DNA of 64,000 nt from Desulfosarcina sp. BuS5 (GTDB taxonomy: Bacteria > Desulfobacterota > Desulfobacteria > Desulfobacterales > BuS5), in contig NZ_CP087952.1 of assembly GCF_028752835.1 (NCBI RefSeq), positions 973,041 to 1,037,040 on the forward strand, written 5' to 3'. The notes beneath the pieces were generated by a model. It saw only the letters and a list, made by a program, of their open reading frames with translations, was not told the origin of the DNA and made no database searches. A program made the position numbers and the translations under genes. Below, one piece after another: positions 1 through 9,055 of this stretch (the first letter of the stretch is position 1; each line of letters opens with the position of its first letter).

Positions 1-145
1 TGAGCAATGTACTGTTTGATAAATGGTGCAGATTCAGTTAATAGCATTATGAATGGACTCTTTCAAAATTATTAATATTTTTCAATGGCCGTGATTATAC
101 TCTCAAGCTTAAAATTTAGCTAATCATAAAAACTTGATCATCGAG
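1..145. other. No gene seen
   Basis: AT-rich leader of the window. I see no coding frame or recognisable element before the palindromic cluster that starts at 146. Confidence 0.5.
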
Positions 146-269
146 TGATAGGTTCCCGCTCACGCTCCACCTATCAAGGACGTTGGAGCCGACTGCGATT
201 CTCAGCACTGGCTGAAAAAAAAATGCCTTTTTCAGCCAGTGCCTGCGATTCTCGCGGCTCAACAGCCGC
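146..269. repeat. Stacked palindromic cluster, copy A
   Basis: Three near-perfect hairpins follow one another: a TGATAGGT/ACCTATCA stem, a CACTGGCTGAAAAA/TTTTTCAGCCAGTG stem and a CGCGGCT/AGCCGCG stem. The unit ends directly on a cassette-type GTT boundary at 270. Nearly the same unit occurs at 1076-1202 and 56217-56341, each time directly before a different cassette start. The stems lack the unpaired bases seen in the attC sites, so this is a separate repeat family that sits at cassette junctions. Confidence 0.75.
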
Positions 270-300
270 GTTATGTGCTAACTAAGAGATGAGGTGCAAA

Positions 301-534
301 ATGTATGAAAAATTTATTCAATCTGAACCATCAGTAATGATGGGGAAACCAGTAATTACAGGAACACGAATTTCAGTTGAACTCATTTTAGAAAAGTTAG
401 CTGCTGGTGAAACATTTGAGCAGATTATAGATGCTCATCCTCGGTTAACTAAGGATGCTATTCAAGCAGCCCTCGGTTTTGCGGCAAAAGCTTTAAAAGC
501 TGATGTGATTTACCCTATATCGAGAGTTGCGTAA
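301..534 (+). CDS. DUF433 family protein, putative antitoxin
   Basis: Small protein of 77 residues that matches the DUF433 winged-helix type antitoxin family. The core reads PVITGTRISVELILEKLAAG, followed by a helical tail with the typical hydrophobic spacing. I chose ATG 301 over the in-frame ATG 289 because GAGG lies 8 nt upstream of 301. The stop overlaps the start of the next gene (TAATG), so the two are translationally coupled. Such pairs are widely found as VapBC-like modules: DUF433 is the DNA-binding partner and the PIN-like DUF5615 is the presumed RNase. The pair lies inside a cassette bounded by GTTATGTGC (270) and GCACATAAC (907). The function is inferred from family and pairing only. 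Confidence 0.8.
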   Translation: MYEKFIQSEPSVMMGKPVITGTRISVELILEKLAAGETFEQIIDAHPRLTKDAIQAALGFAAKALKADVIYPISRVA

Positions 535-890
535 TGAATATAATGGCTGATGAATGTGTTGATAGACAGGTTGTTGAAATTCTCAGAGAAGAAGGTCATG
601 ATGTGCTTTATATAGCGGAGATAGATCCAAGTATTTCCGATGACATTGTATTTGAAAGGGCAAATCAACAAAATGCTTTATTGTTAACAGCTGACAAAGA
701 TTTTGGAGAGTTAGTTTTTCGTCAGAATAAAATTTTAAACGGAGTATTGTTTTTTCGTTTGGCTGGATTATCTCAACTTGCAAAAGCTAAAATTATTTCA
801 TCTGTTGTACAAGAACACTCAGATAAGCTTTATCAATCTTTTACGGTGGTTTCTCCTGGAATTGTACGTATTCGTAAAGGAATCAGATAA
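534..890 (+). CDS. DUF5615 PIN-like protein, putative toxin
   Basis: A 118-residue protein of the DUF5615 (PIN-like) family. The N-terminal MADECVD strand and the central LLTADKDFGELV segment supply the acidic residues expected of a PIN-type metal site. It starts inside the stop codon of the DUF433 gene; an alternative start is the ATG at 543 (MADECVD). By analogy to VapC it would be an RNase restrained by the upstream protein. The gene ends 16 nt before the cassette's attC-like site, which is typical compact packaging in an integron cassette. No promoter of its own is evident apart from the cassette's short leader. Confidence 0.8.
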   Translation: MNIMADECVDRQVVEILREEGHDVLYIAEIDPSISDDIVFERANQQNALLLTADKDFGELVFRQNKILNGVLFFRLAGLSQLAKAKIISSVVQEHSDKLYQSFTVVSPGIVRIRKGIR

Positions 891-906
891 TCACTTACAT
901 CTGACC

Positions 907-1003
907 GCACATAACAAAAAAATGGAGCTGACCACAAAAGCCGAGCCGATTTTTCGTTAAATCCAAATATTTCAGCGGCTTTTGTGTCAGCTCATTTTAG
1001 TCG
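907..1003. other. attC-like recombination site (DUF433/DUF5615 cassette)
   Basis: GCACATAAC at 907-915 is the exact reverse complement of the cassette's first bases (270-278). The inner arms pair as ATGGAGCTGACCACAAAAGCC with GGCTTTTGTGTCAGCTCAT. The left arm carries one extra G and one extra C, the extrahelical-base pattern expected of a folded attC. The right boundary near 1003 is approximate because a palindromic cluster is fused to it. Confidence 0.8.
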
Positions 1004-1202
1004 ATAAGTGGACCGTGAGCTCCGCTGCGCTACGCACACGGTCCACTTATCGCGGCTGTCGAGTTCCTCCAACGTCCTTGATAGGTTCCCGCTCACGCTC
1101 CACCTATCAAGGACGTTGGAGCCGACTGCGATTCTCAGCACTGGCTGAAAAAAAATTGCCTTTTTCAGCCAGTGCCTGCGATTCTCGCGGCTCAACAGCC
1201 GC
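1004..1202. repeat. Stacked palindromic cluster, copy B (extended)
   Basis: Contains a perfect CGATAAGTGGACCGTG stem (about 1002-1052), then a CTCCAACGTCCTTGATAGGT stem, then the same two hairpins as in cluster A. It ends on the GTT boundary of the next cassette at 1203. No coding potential is convincing here. The short frames run through palindromes. Confidence 0.7.
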
Positions 1203-1697
1203 GTTGTAAACCTAATCGCAGGCTTAATTTTGAGTTTTATTTTTCACTGTCTGTTTTGCTAACAGCCGTTGCCGGTATTTGCCGGTTATCGCTTTTGCCG
1301 GCGTTTCTTGTTGCTTTTTTGAACGTCAGCTTCGGCAAGCATTTTACATTTTTCACTGTTTCAGCACTCGGTGACATCTCGCCTTGCTTTTTGTGGCTTT
1401 TTTGGTAAAGTCAGCATCGCATCAACAATCATTGTTGCAAAATGCCGCAAACAGCGGTTTACGCTTTGGCAACCGTTTTTTTATTTTCATTATTCCAGCA
1501 TCCGGTTGCATCTCGTCTCGTTTTCTGCAACTATTTCTCAAGGCGTTGCTTATTGTTTTAACTGGTTATGTTGCAAGCGCCACCAAACAACGGTGAGTTA
1601 GCCAACTTTGTATTATTTGCAAACGTTTAATTACGCTTTCGCAAATCCAGCTGCTTTACAAAAAGCAGGTTGTCGCAACCAGGCAGGGGTTTACAAC
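1203..1697 (+). other. Gene-less integron cassette, copy 1
   Basis: A cassette of about 0.5 kb opens with GTTGTAAACC (1203) and closes with GGTTTACAAC (1688). It recurs at 33052-33547 and 57118-57613. Frames of 60-95 codons exist, but they are not conserved between copy 1 and copies 2/3, which differ by scattered substitutions. I therefore see no supported gene. Blocks rich in GCCGG and TTTTTGC suggest structured RNA or a decayed gene. In all three copies the group II intron sits 10 nt after the terminal AAC. Confidence 0.7.
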
Positions 1698-2386
1698 AAA
1701 ACACTACTCGTGCCAAGATAAATCCGAATCGTTGGGATAAGACACAAGGTCTTTGAAACTCGATATTGTTACCAAGTGGGTGCTCGGGAAACGGTTTGTT
1801 TCCTTCATCTCTGCAGGGCTTGCTCTGGCATTGATGTTAAGATAGTCCCACCTGACTAAAGACTAACCAGCAGGTCAGTAGCGAAGTCCACAGGTAAACC
1901 CGGTAACGGGAGTCTGGAGCTGGACGGAGCAAGATTGCAGGCTCTGTATTGAGCCCCGAAAAATGTATGGTTGTGGTCATTGTGATAATCCTGCTTGCAG
2001 GAAAAAGCCGACGCTTTGGAGACAGCGGAAGGCAGCAGTCCTGAATATGCTAAGGCAAGTATTCAGGACACCACCGGGGTCTTAGACCAGGGCATGTACT
2101 CAAAGGGGTAGCTCGGGAACTTGGGAGACCCGGATGTTTCCTTGGGTAAAAAGAACGGTAACAGGAAATCCAGCGCAAGCGAAATCCCGGCGTTGCATAG
2201 GAATGTCCCGCCTTGCAACGAGTCTGCCATTGGCAGAAACACAAACATTAAAAGACGGGCGATACAAGGTATCAGGGGAGGATAGCGAAGAGCGAACGAA
2301 CCTGAGATAAACATTCGGAAGTCTTAGCAGATCATAGTACCGATGATTAAGAATTGAACTATCTTGATCGGAAAGGTGGGGAAGTG

Positions 2387-2915
2387 ATGCCCAAGCGACC
2401 CACTGCAGGGAAGGTGAAGCAGGGTATAACGTTTTTTTTGGCAGGAATTATGGGAGATACACAGAGGTCACAAACCATATCAACAAAAAGCCGAGAAATT
2501 GCAAGAACGGTCGCTTGCAATTCCAGACCGATAGAATGGGGACAACCACCGGTATTAACAGGTGGGTCATCCCTTATCAAAATCGAGCTGCTTGCTCAAA
2601 ATAATCATGAACTGGTATTTACATCAGTAGTCCATCGGATAGACTTTGATTTACTGAAACAATCCTTTCGTAAAATTCGGAAAAGCGAATCTGCAGGAGT
2701 GGACAAGGTTACGGCAAAGGAGTATGCCGAAAATCTTGATCAAAACCTCTATAATCTGTATGAACGACTGCGGAGAGGACAGTACGTTGCGTCTCCTGTA
2801 AAGCGTATCTGGATAGACAAGGAAGGAGGGGAAAAGCGTCCAATTGGCATACCTGTACTTGAGGATAAAATTGTCCAGAAAGCAGCAGCAGCCATATTGA
2901 ATGTCATATTTGACA
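2387..2915 (+). pseudogene. Group II intron reverse transcriptase/maturase, 5' part (I1)
   Basis: N-terminal 176 codons of the intron-encoded protein. The frame is open from ATG 2387 (MPKRPTAGKVKQ), behind the purine-rich GGTGGGGAAG. In this copy a run of eight T (about 2431-2438) keeps that start in frame with the RT body. The reading is cut by the IS4-type insertion after ...LNVIFD and resumes at 12272. Both halves would be needed for RT and splicing activity. Confidence 0.85.
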
Positions 2916-3304
2916 CAGTAGTGTCCGGTTAGGTTTTTGCATGTTATATGGGATAAAAAAATTAGAAAAATGTTCATTTTTTACTTGACAAACCAAATAA
3001 AAATTTTTTATCGTTTTGTTATAAAATATAATTATAACAAGGAGTTAAGACAAAAATGGACATATTCAATATCCCAAAAAAGAATTTTAATCCCCAATCT
3101 CATGCTCGATTTCTCAAACCTTTGCAAAAGATTTTTCCTGACACGCCACAGCTTAAATCCCGAGGTCACAGGCCATTGAAAATGACTTTTGAAGATCAGC
3201 TTCACGCACTGATATTTTTCCATCTACAAGAACATGAATCAGCTCGTGATCTTATTCAACACCTTAAAGAAGACGATTTTGCCAAAGAATGTGTCGCTCC
3301 AGAT

Positions 3305-5573
3305 TCCAGGTAGGAGCATCGGTTACCCGACGCCCCCCCTACAGACCCGTACGTGAAGATTTCCCTCATACGGTTCCTCGGTTCAAATCCTTTTTACCGG
3401 ATTATCAACCAAACAGGCGACACCCCGTTTGGCGTATAACTTTGCAGCCCTTACGGCATCAAATATTATGGACTATTCTGGGTAATGGCAGTGGGTATGT
3501 TGTGCGCAAGTCCTCGAACATTACTTCGCCCTTGTGACTTCTTCGGCTTAACCATCGACGCCATGCTTTCTCAGTATATTCAAACACAACTTCCAGCACT
3601 TTGTAGTTACTTATTACTCCAAAGTACTGGTAAAAACCTCGCAGTTTACTGCAAAGAATCTCATACTGCTCGGCCATTGGCTTATGACGGTTATCCTTGC
3701 ACCATATCCATATTCTCTTCATAAAACGGCTTGAACGCTTTCTTGCCGTCTTTTTCTTTATTACCATGTACCCTTTTAATGATTTTGACCAGTAAAATGT
3801 AAACCCTAAAAAATCAAACGTCCCGTTTCCCTTTCCGCTAATGCGTTTGGAAAATCGAATCAGTTTTGTCTTTTCCGGGTGAAGTGACAGCTCGAACTGT
3901 TCGAACCGCCTGGGTAATACATCCATGACACGCAATGCGTCTTTTTCATACTCGAACCCGAGGATGAAATCATCCGCCCAGCGTATGATGGAGCATCTCC
4001 CTTTCATCCGGGGGATCACTTCTTTCACGTACCAGTCATCTAAAACATAATGAAGAAAGATATTACTGAGCACAGGGGAAATTACTCCTCCCTGTGGAGT
4101 GCCCGTTTCAGAGTACGTCAGGTTGCCTTCCTCCATTACGCCTGCATTCAACCACTTCCCTATCAGGCGAATCATTCCGCCGTCACTTACTCTCCGACGT
4201 ATCATGTCTTTAAGTAACTCGTGATTAATATTGTCAAATAGTCCTGTAATATCTGCGCTTACTATCCAGCTGATATTCTGCTTCAAGCATTGCTCACGTA
4301 AATCTTTGATTGCCATGTGTTGGCTCCGACCTTTTCTGAATGCATGGGAAAAATTGTAAAAATTCCTGTCAAATATGACATTCAATATGGCTGCTGCTGC
4401 TTTCTGGACAATTTTATCCTCAAGTACAGGTATGCCAATTGGACGCTTTTTCCCTCCTTCCTTGTCTATCCAGATACGCTTTACAGGAGACGCAACGTAC
4501 TGTCCTCTCCGCAGTCGTTCATACAGATTATAGAGGTTTTGATCAAGATTTTCGGCATACTCCTTTGCCGTAACCTTGTCCACTCCTGCAGATTTGCTTT
4601 TCCGAATTTTACGAAAGGATTGTTTCAGTAAATCAAAGTCTATCCGATGGACTACTGATGTAAATACCAGTTCAGGATTACTTTGAGCAAGCAGCTCGAT
4701 TTTGATAAGGGATGACCCACCTGTTAACACCGGTGGTTGTCCCCATTCTATCGGTCTGGAATTGCAAGCGACCGTTCTTGCAATTTCTCGGCTTTTTGTT
4801 GATATGGTTTGTGACATCTGTGTATCTCCCATAATTCCTGCCAAAAAAACGTTATACCCTGCTTCACCTTCCCTGCAGTGGGTCGCTTGGGCATCACTTC
4901 CCCACCTTTCCGATCAAGATAGTTCAATTCTTAATCATCGGTACTATGATCTGCTAAGACTTCCGAATGTTTATCTCAGGTTCGTTCGCTCTTCGCTATC
5001 CTCCCCTGATACCTTGTATCGCCCATCTTTTAATGTTTGTGTTTCTGCCAATGGCAGACTCGTTGCAAGGCGGGACATTCCTATGCAACGCCGGGATTTC
5101 GCTTGCGCTGGATTTCCTGTTACCGTTCTTTTTACCCAAGGAAACATCCGGGTCTCCCAAGTTCCCGAGCTACCCCTTTGAGTACATGCCCTGGTCTAAG
5201 ACCCCGGTGGTGTCCTGAATACTTGCCTTAGCATATTCAGGACTGCTGCCTTCCGCTGTCTCCAAAGCGTCGGCTTTTTCCTGCAAGCAGGATTATCACA
5301 ATGACCACAACCATACATTTTTCGGGGCTCAATACAGAGCCTGCAATCTTGCTCCGTCCAGCTCCAGACTCCCGTTACCGGGTTTACCTGTGGACTTCGC
5401 TACTGACCTGCTGGTTAGTCTTTAGTCAGGTGGGACTATCTTAACATCAATGCCAGAGCAAGCCCTGCAGAGATGAAGGAAACAAACCGTTTCCCGAGCA
5501 CCCACTTGGTAACAATATCGAGTTTCAAAGACCTTGTGTCTTATCCCAACGATTCGGATTTATCTTGGCACGA
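3305..5573 (-). mobile_element. Group II intron copy I2 (T7 subtype) inside the IS4 transposase
   Basis: 2269 bp. Comparison with the uninterrupted transposase (GCTCCAGAT|GGAGGGATC at 59533-59550) fixes the ends unambiguously: the intron begins TCGTGCC and ends CTGGA, with no target duplication. It lies antisense to the transposase, so splicing of transposase mRNA cannot restore the gene. This is one of only two copies not associated with an attC. Confidence 0.93.
3459..4844 (-). CDS. Group II intron reverse transcriptase/maturase (I2)
   Basis: A full 461-codon frame, identical in product to the copies in I3, I4 and I6. The domain description is given at the I4 copy. In this T7 subtype the good ATG upstream (MPKRPTAGK) is out of frame, so translation must begin at the TTG or ATG near the start of this frame, or slip on the T run. 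Confidence 0.88.
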   Translation of the reverse strand: MAGIMGDTQMSQTISTKSREIARTVACNSRPIEWGQPPVLTGGSSLIKIELLAQSNPELVFTSVVHRIDFDLLKQSFRKIRKSKSAGVDKVTAKEYAENLDQNLYNLYERLRRGQYVASPVKRIWIDKEGGKKRPIGIPVLEDKIVQKAAAAILNVIFDRNFYNFSHAFRKGRSQHMAIKDLREQCLKQNISWIVSADITGLFDNINHELLKDMIRRRVSDGGMIRLIGKWLNAGVMEEGNLTYSETGTPQGGVISPVLSNIFLHYVLDDWYVKEVIPRMKGRCSIIRWADDFILGFEYEKDALRVMDVLPRRFEQFELSLHPEKTKLIRFSKRISGKGNGTFDFLGFTFYWSKSLKGYMVIKKKTARKRSSRFMKRIWIWCKDNRHKPMAEQYEILCSKLRGFYQYFGVISNYKVLEVVFEYTEKAWRRWLSRRSHKGEVMFEDLRTTYPLPLPRIVHNI

Positions 5574-5765
5574 GGAGGGATCAGTCGTAGCAGTTTTTCC
5601 GAAATTATCAATTCTCGAGGGCTTGAACAGCTTGAATATGTTTTTCAAGCTCTTTGCAGCCAGGCACAAAATGCTTTACCATCAAATTATTCAGATCTCG
5701 GTGTCCTTTCGGCAAGCGTGCATAGCGCAAAAAAAAATTTAGCGTAGGTAAGCAGTCAGCAGTTA

Positions 5766-5789
5766 GGTGCCTGTTTTTTTGCAGGCACC
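5766..5789 (-). terminator. Hairpin downstream of IS66 tnpC
   Basis: GGTGCCTG and CAGGCACC arms flank an A/T run shortly after the tnpC stop. The same hairpin follows the other tnpC copies (about 25880 and 26610). It is a plausible transcription stop for the IS66 operon. Confidence 0.5.
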
Positions 5790-5827
5790 CGGCTGATTAA
5801 TCAGGATGGAAATATTAAAAAGTGATT

Positions 5828-7387
5828 TTATGCTTCAGGATTGTCCGGTTCAATCAGTGCGGATTTATAATTCCACGGCATCCATTTGTCTGGGGATTCT
5901 GACAACTCAGAGGCATGTTCCAGCAGTGCTGTCAGGTAATCAAAAGGATTGGTACCGGATAAATTACAGGTATGAATCAGACTCATGAACAGATCACCTA
6001 CCATGGCACCATGCTCAGTTTTATAAAACAGAGCATTCTTGCGATGCAGAACGACCTTTTTCAAAGCCTGTTCGCAAATATTGTTGTCCAAAGGTACACC
6101 TGGTTCCCTGAGAAAAAGGGTCAACGCCTCCCAATGTTTGAGCATGTAGCCAATAGCCTGGCCCAGCCCGCTGTTGGGCTCCACCAAATGTTGGTCTATT
6201 TGTTTGTGAAACCAGGTGTTGAGCTTTTTCATCAGCGGACCGCTGTTGTCCTGATGAAACCGTAGCCGTTCTTCAGCTTCCATGTTCTGTTCTTTGGTAA
6301 TCTTATCATTTTTATATACCTCTGCGAGGATTTCGAGTACATAACTGCACTCTTCCGGGAAGCTTTGCAGTACGTCAACAAACTGTCTTCGTCCATGTGT
6401 AAGACAATTTGCCAGCAGAGTTTCGAATTCTTTGGGAACATTTCTGGACAGAGCATCACACATCTGAATGGGTGGGCTCAGACCAATACGACGCTTAAGT
6501 AAATCCATCAAGTTTTCTCCGGCATGCTGACGGCCGGTAAAAAACAGTGCAATTTTATGATCATCGGTTTTTGACAGTATACCCGTGGTAAATATACCTT
6601 TACGTTCCGGGTTATTTTCTTTGTTTTCCTTCATCAGGGACAAAACCTTCATAGTGGTGTCATCATTATGAATGATATCGCCCTGAGCGCCCTGACGGAT
6701 AAATTCCTGATAAATCGGAGTAAGTTCCATTGCCATTTGATCGACAATCTCGAACTGTGTCGATGCAGGCAATGGTATGCCAAGACTTTGCTGAAGATCT
6801 TTAAGTCTGTTAAATGGCATACCGGTACCATATTTCAAAAGAGCAATCATGGCCTTGGCTTTTGCATCATATTTGTCTTCACCCACATTTTCAGGTGTCG
6901 ATGCGGTGAAAATTGCTCCACAGAGATTACAGCGTAAACGCTGCATTTCATAGACAGTTCCACTTAATGGAGCGTTTCCGGTGATGCGTATGATTCGCTG
7001 CGGCTCCTTTAATTCATATACCTTGCCCTTTAAACATTCAGGGCAGTTGTCTCCAGGTTTAAGAGTATCATGGAAGACTCTGACTTTTTTTGCCCCGGTA
7101 TAATCTTTAGCAGGTTTGCGGCCATGACCTTTTTTAGCTTTAACAGAATTCTTCTTTTTTGGGTGAGCCTTTGTTTTTCCAGTTTTTTCGGTAGTTGCAC
7201 CAAACAGCATGCGCAACAGCCGTCGTATGGAGGCGGCTTTATTGTCCACACACTGACTTAAAAGGTAGATAGTGTCAGCCATAGCCTTGATGAGTTCATA
7301 GTCCTCAGGTGGCAACAGTTCTTTAACACGCTTTAAAAGAGCATCTAACTGCTTGACGTCCAGGTCTATACGTTCCGGGGTCTTCAC
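5828..7387 (-). CDS. tnpC: IS66 transposase TnpC
   Basis: Catalytic DDE transposase of about 519 residues. It begins with a coiled-coil leucine-zipper-like region (DVKQLDALLKRVKELL), followed by a Lys-rich linker and a zinc ribbon (CPEC...CNLC). The catalytic core has HNDDTTMKVL as the first Asp region, and the C-terminal DNNICEQALK motif is typical of IS66. I place the start at GTG 7387 because it overlaps the upstream stop as GTGA and follows GGGGG. A longer frame to 7441 exists but would run into the upstream gene. It is encoded last in the operon and coupled to the DruA-like gene. Confidence 0.92.
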   Translation of the reverse strand: MKTPERIDLDVKQLDALLKRVKELLPPEDYELIKAMADTIYLLSQCVDNKAASIRRLLRMLFGATTEKTGKTKAHPKKKNSVKAKKGHGRKPAKDYTGAKKVRVFHDTLKPGDNCPECLKGKVYELKEPQRIIRITGNAPLSGTVYEMQRLRCNLCGAIFTASTPENVGEDKYDAKAKAMIALLKYGTGMPFNRLKDLQQSLGIPLPASTQFEIVDQMAMELTPIYQEFIRQGAQGDIIHNDDTTMKVLSLMKENKENNPERKGIFTTGILSKTDDHKIALFFTGRQHAGENLMDLLKRRIGLSPPIQMCDALSRNVPKEFETLLANCLTHGRRQFVDVLQSFPEECSYVLEILAEVYKNDKITKEQNMEAEERLRFHQDNSGPLMKKLNTWFHKQIDQHLVEPNSGLGQAIGYMLKHWEALTLFLREPGVPLDNNICEQALKKVVLHRKNALFYKTEHGAMVGDLFMSLIHTCNLSGTNPFDYLTALLEHASELSESPDKWMPWNYKSALIEPDNPEA

Positions 7388-8265
7388 TGTGTGTCCCCCC
7401 GTAAAAGGCTGCGAAAATTTTTGGCTAATGGATATCCCCAAACAGCCTTTATAGATCGGTTCGGTTTAAATGTTTGATCATTTTTACCCCTGCCGGTGGT
7501 GTCTCCAAGATACTTCCAGTTCGCAGCCTTGTAACAGGTACCGGCAAAACGGGTTTTGTCCACAAAAGTTTCAAGGTACCAGATGGGATGATTGTAGATT
7601 TTACGCCAATCCAGGGCCAAGATTTTTATCATGTGACCAAGAAGATGGGAGGCCAGATGTGGTACGCGCACCCATGGTAGAATTAAAAATCGTGTATTAT
7701 ACGCCAAAAGGTGCAGATTTTTTTTACGCGTCTTCGCATCCCAGCCGATAAACCTGTCCCTGCAGCCTATATGCCTCGCTGCAGAAGACCAGGCAAAACA
7801 TGCTATTGGCCGCCCATCAGTATAAACGATGTATTTCAGCTGTTCGCCCACTGAATGGCAGTAACCCAGATAATGGTAATACTCGATCAGGCTGTTGAAC
7901 ATTTTTTCATGCGGGCTTCTGCGTACCTGGCAAAATTCAAGCGGCCGTATTTTGGCTAATTTTGTTTCCAGTAAAGTTTGATTGATCTGAATTTTTTTAG
8001 GTTTTCTACGTTCTACAAATGGATTATGGGGATTACATTTTTTGTCCGGCAGACGTATGAATCCTGCACGGTGCAGTTCTAACATCATACCCCGACAGAC
8101 CATATCACGCAATGCCCCATTGGCCTGGACCCAATTCCAGGCTATGCACAGTTTTCTGGAAAGCGCCCGGCGGCTGGCATCCGGATTTTGAGCAATAAGC
8201 TCCTTGATAAAAATAATATCTTTGTCAGTAACGACTCTGCCTCTATACGTAAACATGGGCATCAA
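7384..8265 (-). CDS. DruA-like (DUF4338) passenger protein of IS66
   Basis: A 293-residue protein of the DUF4338 family, the same family as DruA of the Druantia anti-phage system. Visible features are an N-terminal helical DNA-binding-like part (SRRALSRKLCIAWNW), a central GYCHSVGEQLKYIVY block and a basic C-terminal half with FVDKTRFAGTCYKAANW. It lies between tnpB and tnpC and is coupled to tnpC, so it moves with the transposon. None of the other Druantia genes is present. Whether it helps transposition or acts in defence is not known. The family call is confident; the role is not. Confidence 0.82.
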   Translation of the reverse strand: MMPMFTYRGRVVTDKDIIFIKELIAQNPDASRRALSRKLCIAWNWVQANGALRDMVCRGMMLELHRAGFIRLPDKKCNPHNPFVERRKPKKIQINQTLLETKLAKIRPLEFCQVRRSPHEKMFNSLIEYYHYLGYCHSVGEQLKYIVYTDGRPIACFAWSSAARHIGCRDRFIGWDAKTRKKNLHLLAYNTRFLILPWVRVPHLASHLLGHMIKILALDWRKIYNHPIWYLETFVDKTRFAGTCYKAANWKYLGDTTGRGKNDQTFKPNRSIKAVWGYPLAKNFRSLLRGDTQ

Positions 8266-8309
8266 ATATCACATTTTTTACTGGAACGCAAGTCATTAAA
8301 TATTTTTTT

Positions 8310-8672
8310 CTATTTTTTTACAGGAATTGGCCGCCACAATGGTGCAACATGAGCCTTTACAGGATTACCGTTCCAGATCAGAAGCTGCAGTTCATGAACG
8401 GCCAGAGGCCTGACCGCCTCACCGGATTTGTTTGGCCACCAGTTGAAACGTCCCTTAGACAGCCTTTTCTGACACATCCAGAATCCTTGGCCATCATACA
8501 TAATGATCTTTATGGCAGTTGCCTTTTTATTACGAAAAATAAAAACATACCCTGAAAATGGATCGGAGCGCAGCACCTGCCGACAAACAGCATTTAGACC
8601 GTCGATACCTTTTCTGAAATCCACCGGGTCTATGGCCAGCAGGATACGCATTTGCGGAGTTATCTGAATCAT
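8310..8672 (-). CDS. tnpB: IS66 accessory protein TnpB
   Basis: IS66 Orf2-like protein of about 120 residues. The signature VDFRKGIDGLNAV and the later QGFWMCQKRLSKGRFNWW motif are characteristic. I chose ATG 8672 because it overlaps the tnpA stop as ATGA; an ATG four codons upstream is also in frame. It is needed together with TnpA and TnpC for transposition in studied IS66 elements, though its biochemical role is unclear. Confidence 0.92.
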   Translation of the reverse strand: MIQITPQMRILLAIDPVDFRKGIDGLNAVCRQVLRSDPFSGYVFIFRNKKATAIKIIMYDGQGFWMCQKRLSKGRFNWWPNKSGEAVRPLAVHELQLLIWNGNPVKAHVAPLWRPIPVKK

Positions 8673-9055
8673 GGCTGACTCCAAAACTGTTGGGTTATAT
8701 TGATCAAGTCAGAACTGTCCGCAATTTGCATTGTCATCCTGGCACCGTTCTGATGTTGCATCTCGATAATGCCCTTGAAAGGCAAAGGGGCTTGGGCTAC
8801 ATCAAGTTCGATGAAAGATGCCGTCGGCACGGACGGATTTGGTGATATATTCTGGACGTAATGCTTTAGCTTGGTATGGTTGAGGCTCAAGGCTTTTGAT
8901 ATACGGTGCAGAGAATAGGCAGGGTATAACGAGGCAGCGGCTTCCCATAATGCTTCCGGAATGGCTTTACCTCTATCCCGGCTGTTACGCCATTGTTTAA
9001 ATTTTTCCCGTACTTCATCCAGACTGTACTCGCCTGAAGGCTGCATAAGATTCAT
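8669..9055 (-). CDS. tnpA: IS66 accessory protein TnpA
   Basis: First gene of the IS66 operon, 128 residues. It has an N-terminal helix-turn-helix-like region (LHRISKALSLNHTKLKHYV) and a C-terminal beta-rich tail. GGAGGATGACCG supplies a strong ribosome site just upstream of the start. It is coupled to tnpB by an ATGA overlap. Confidence 0.9.
   Translation of the reverse strand: MNLMQPSGEYSLDEVREKFKQWRNSRDRGKAIPEALWEAAASLYPAYSLHRISKALSLNHTKLKHYVQNISPNPSVPTASFIELDVAQAPLPFKGIIEMQHQNGARMTMQIADSSDLINITQQFWSQP

Noticed and set aside
1076-1202. Palindromic clusters as CRISPR repeats
   Set aside because: No regular spacers and no repeat of constant length; only inverted stems.
4702-5231. Antisense frames of 64-159 codons in the intron copies
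   Set aside because: They recur in every copy only because the intron recurs. They run opposite to the RT or the ribozyme RNA and have no ribosome site or family match.
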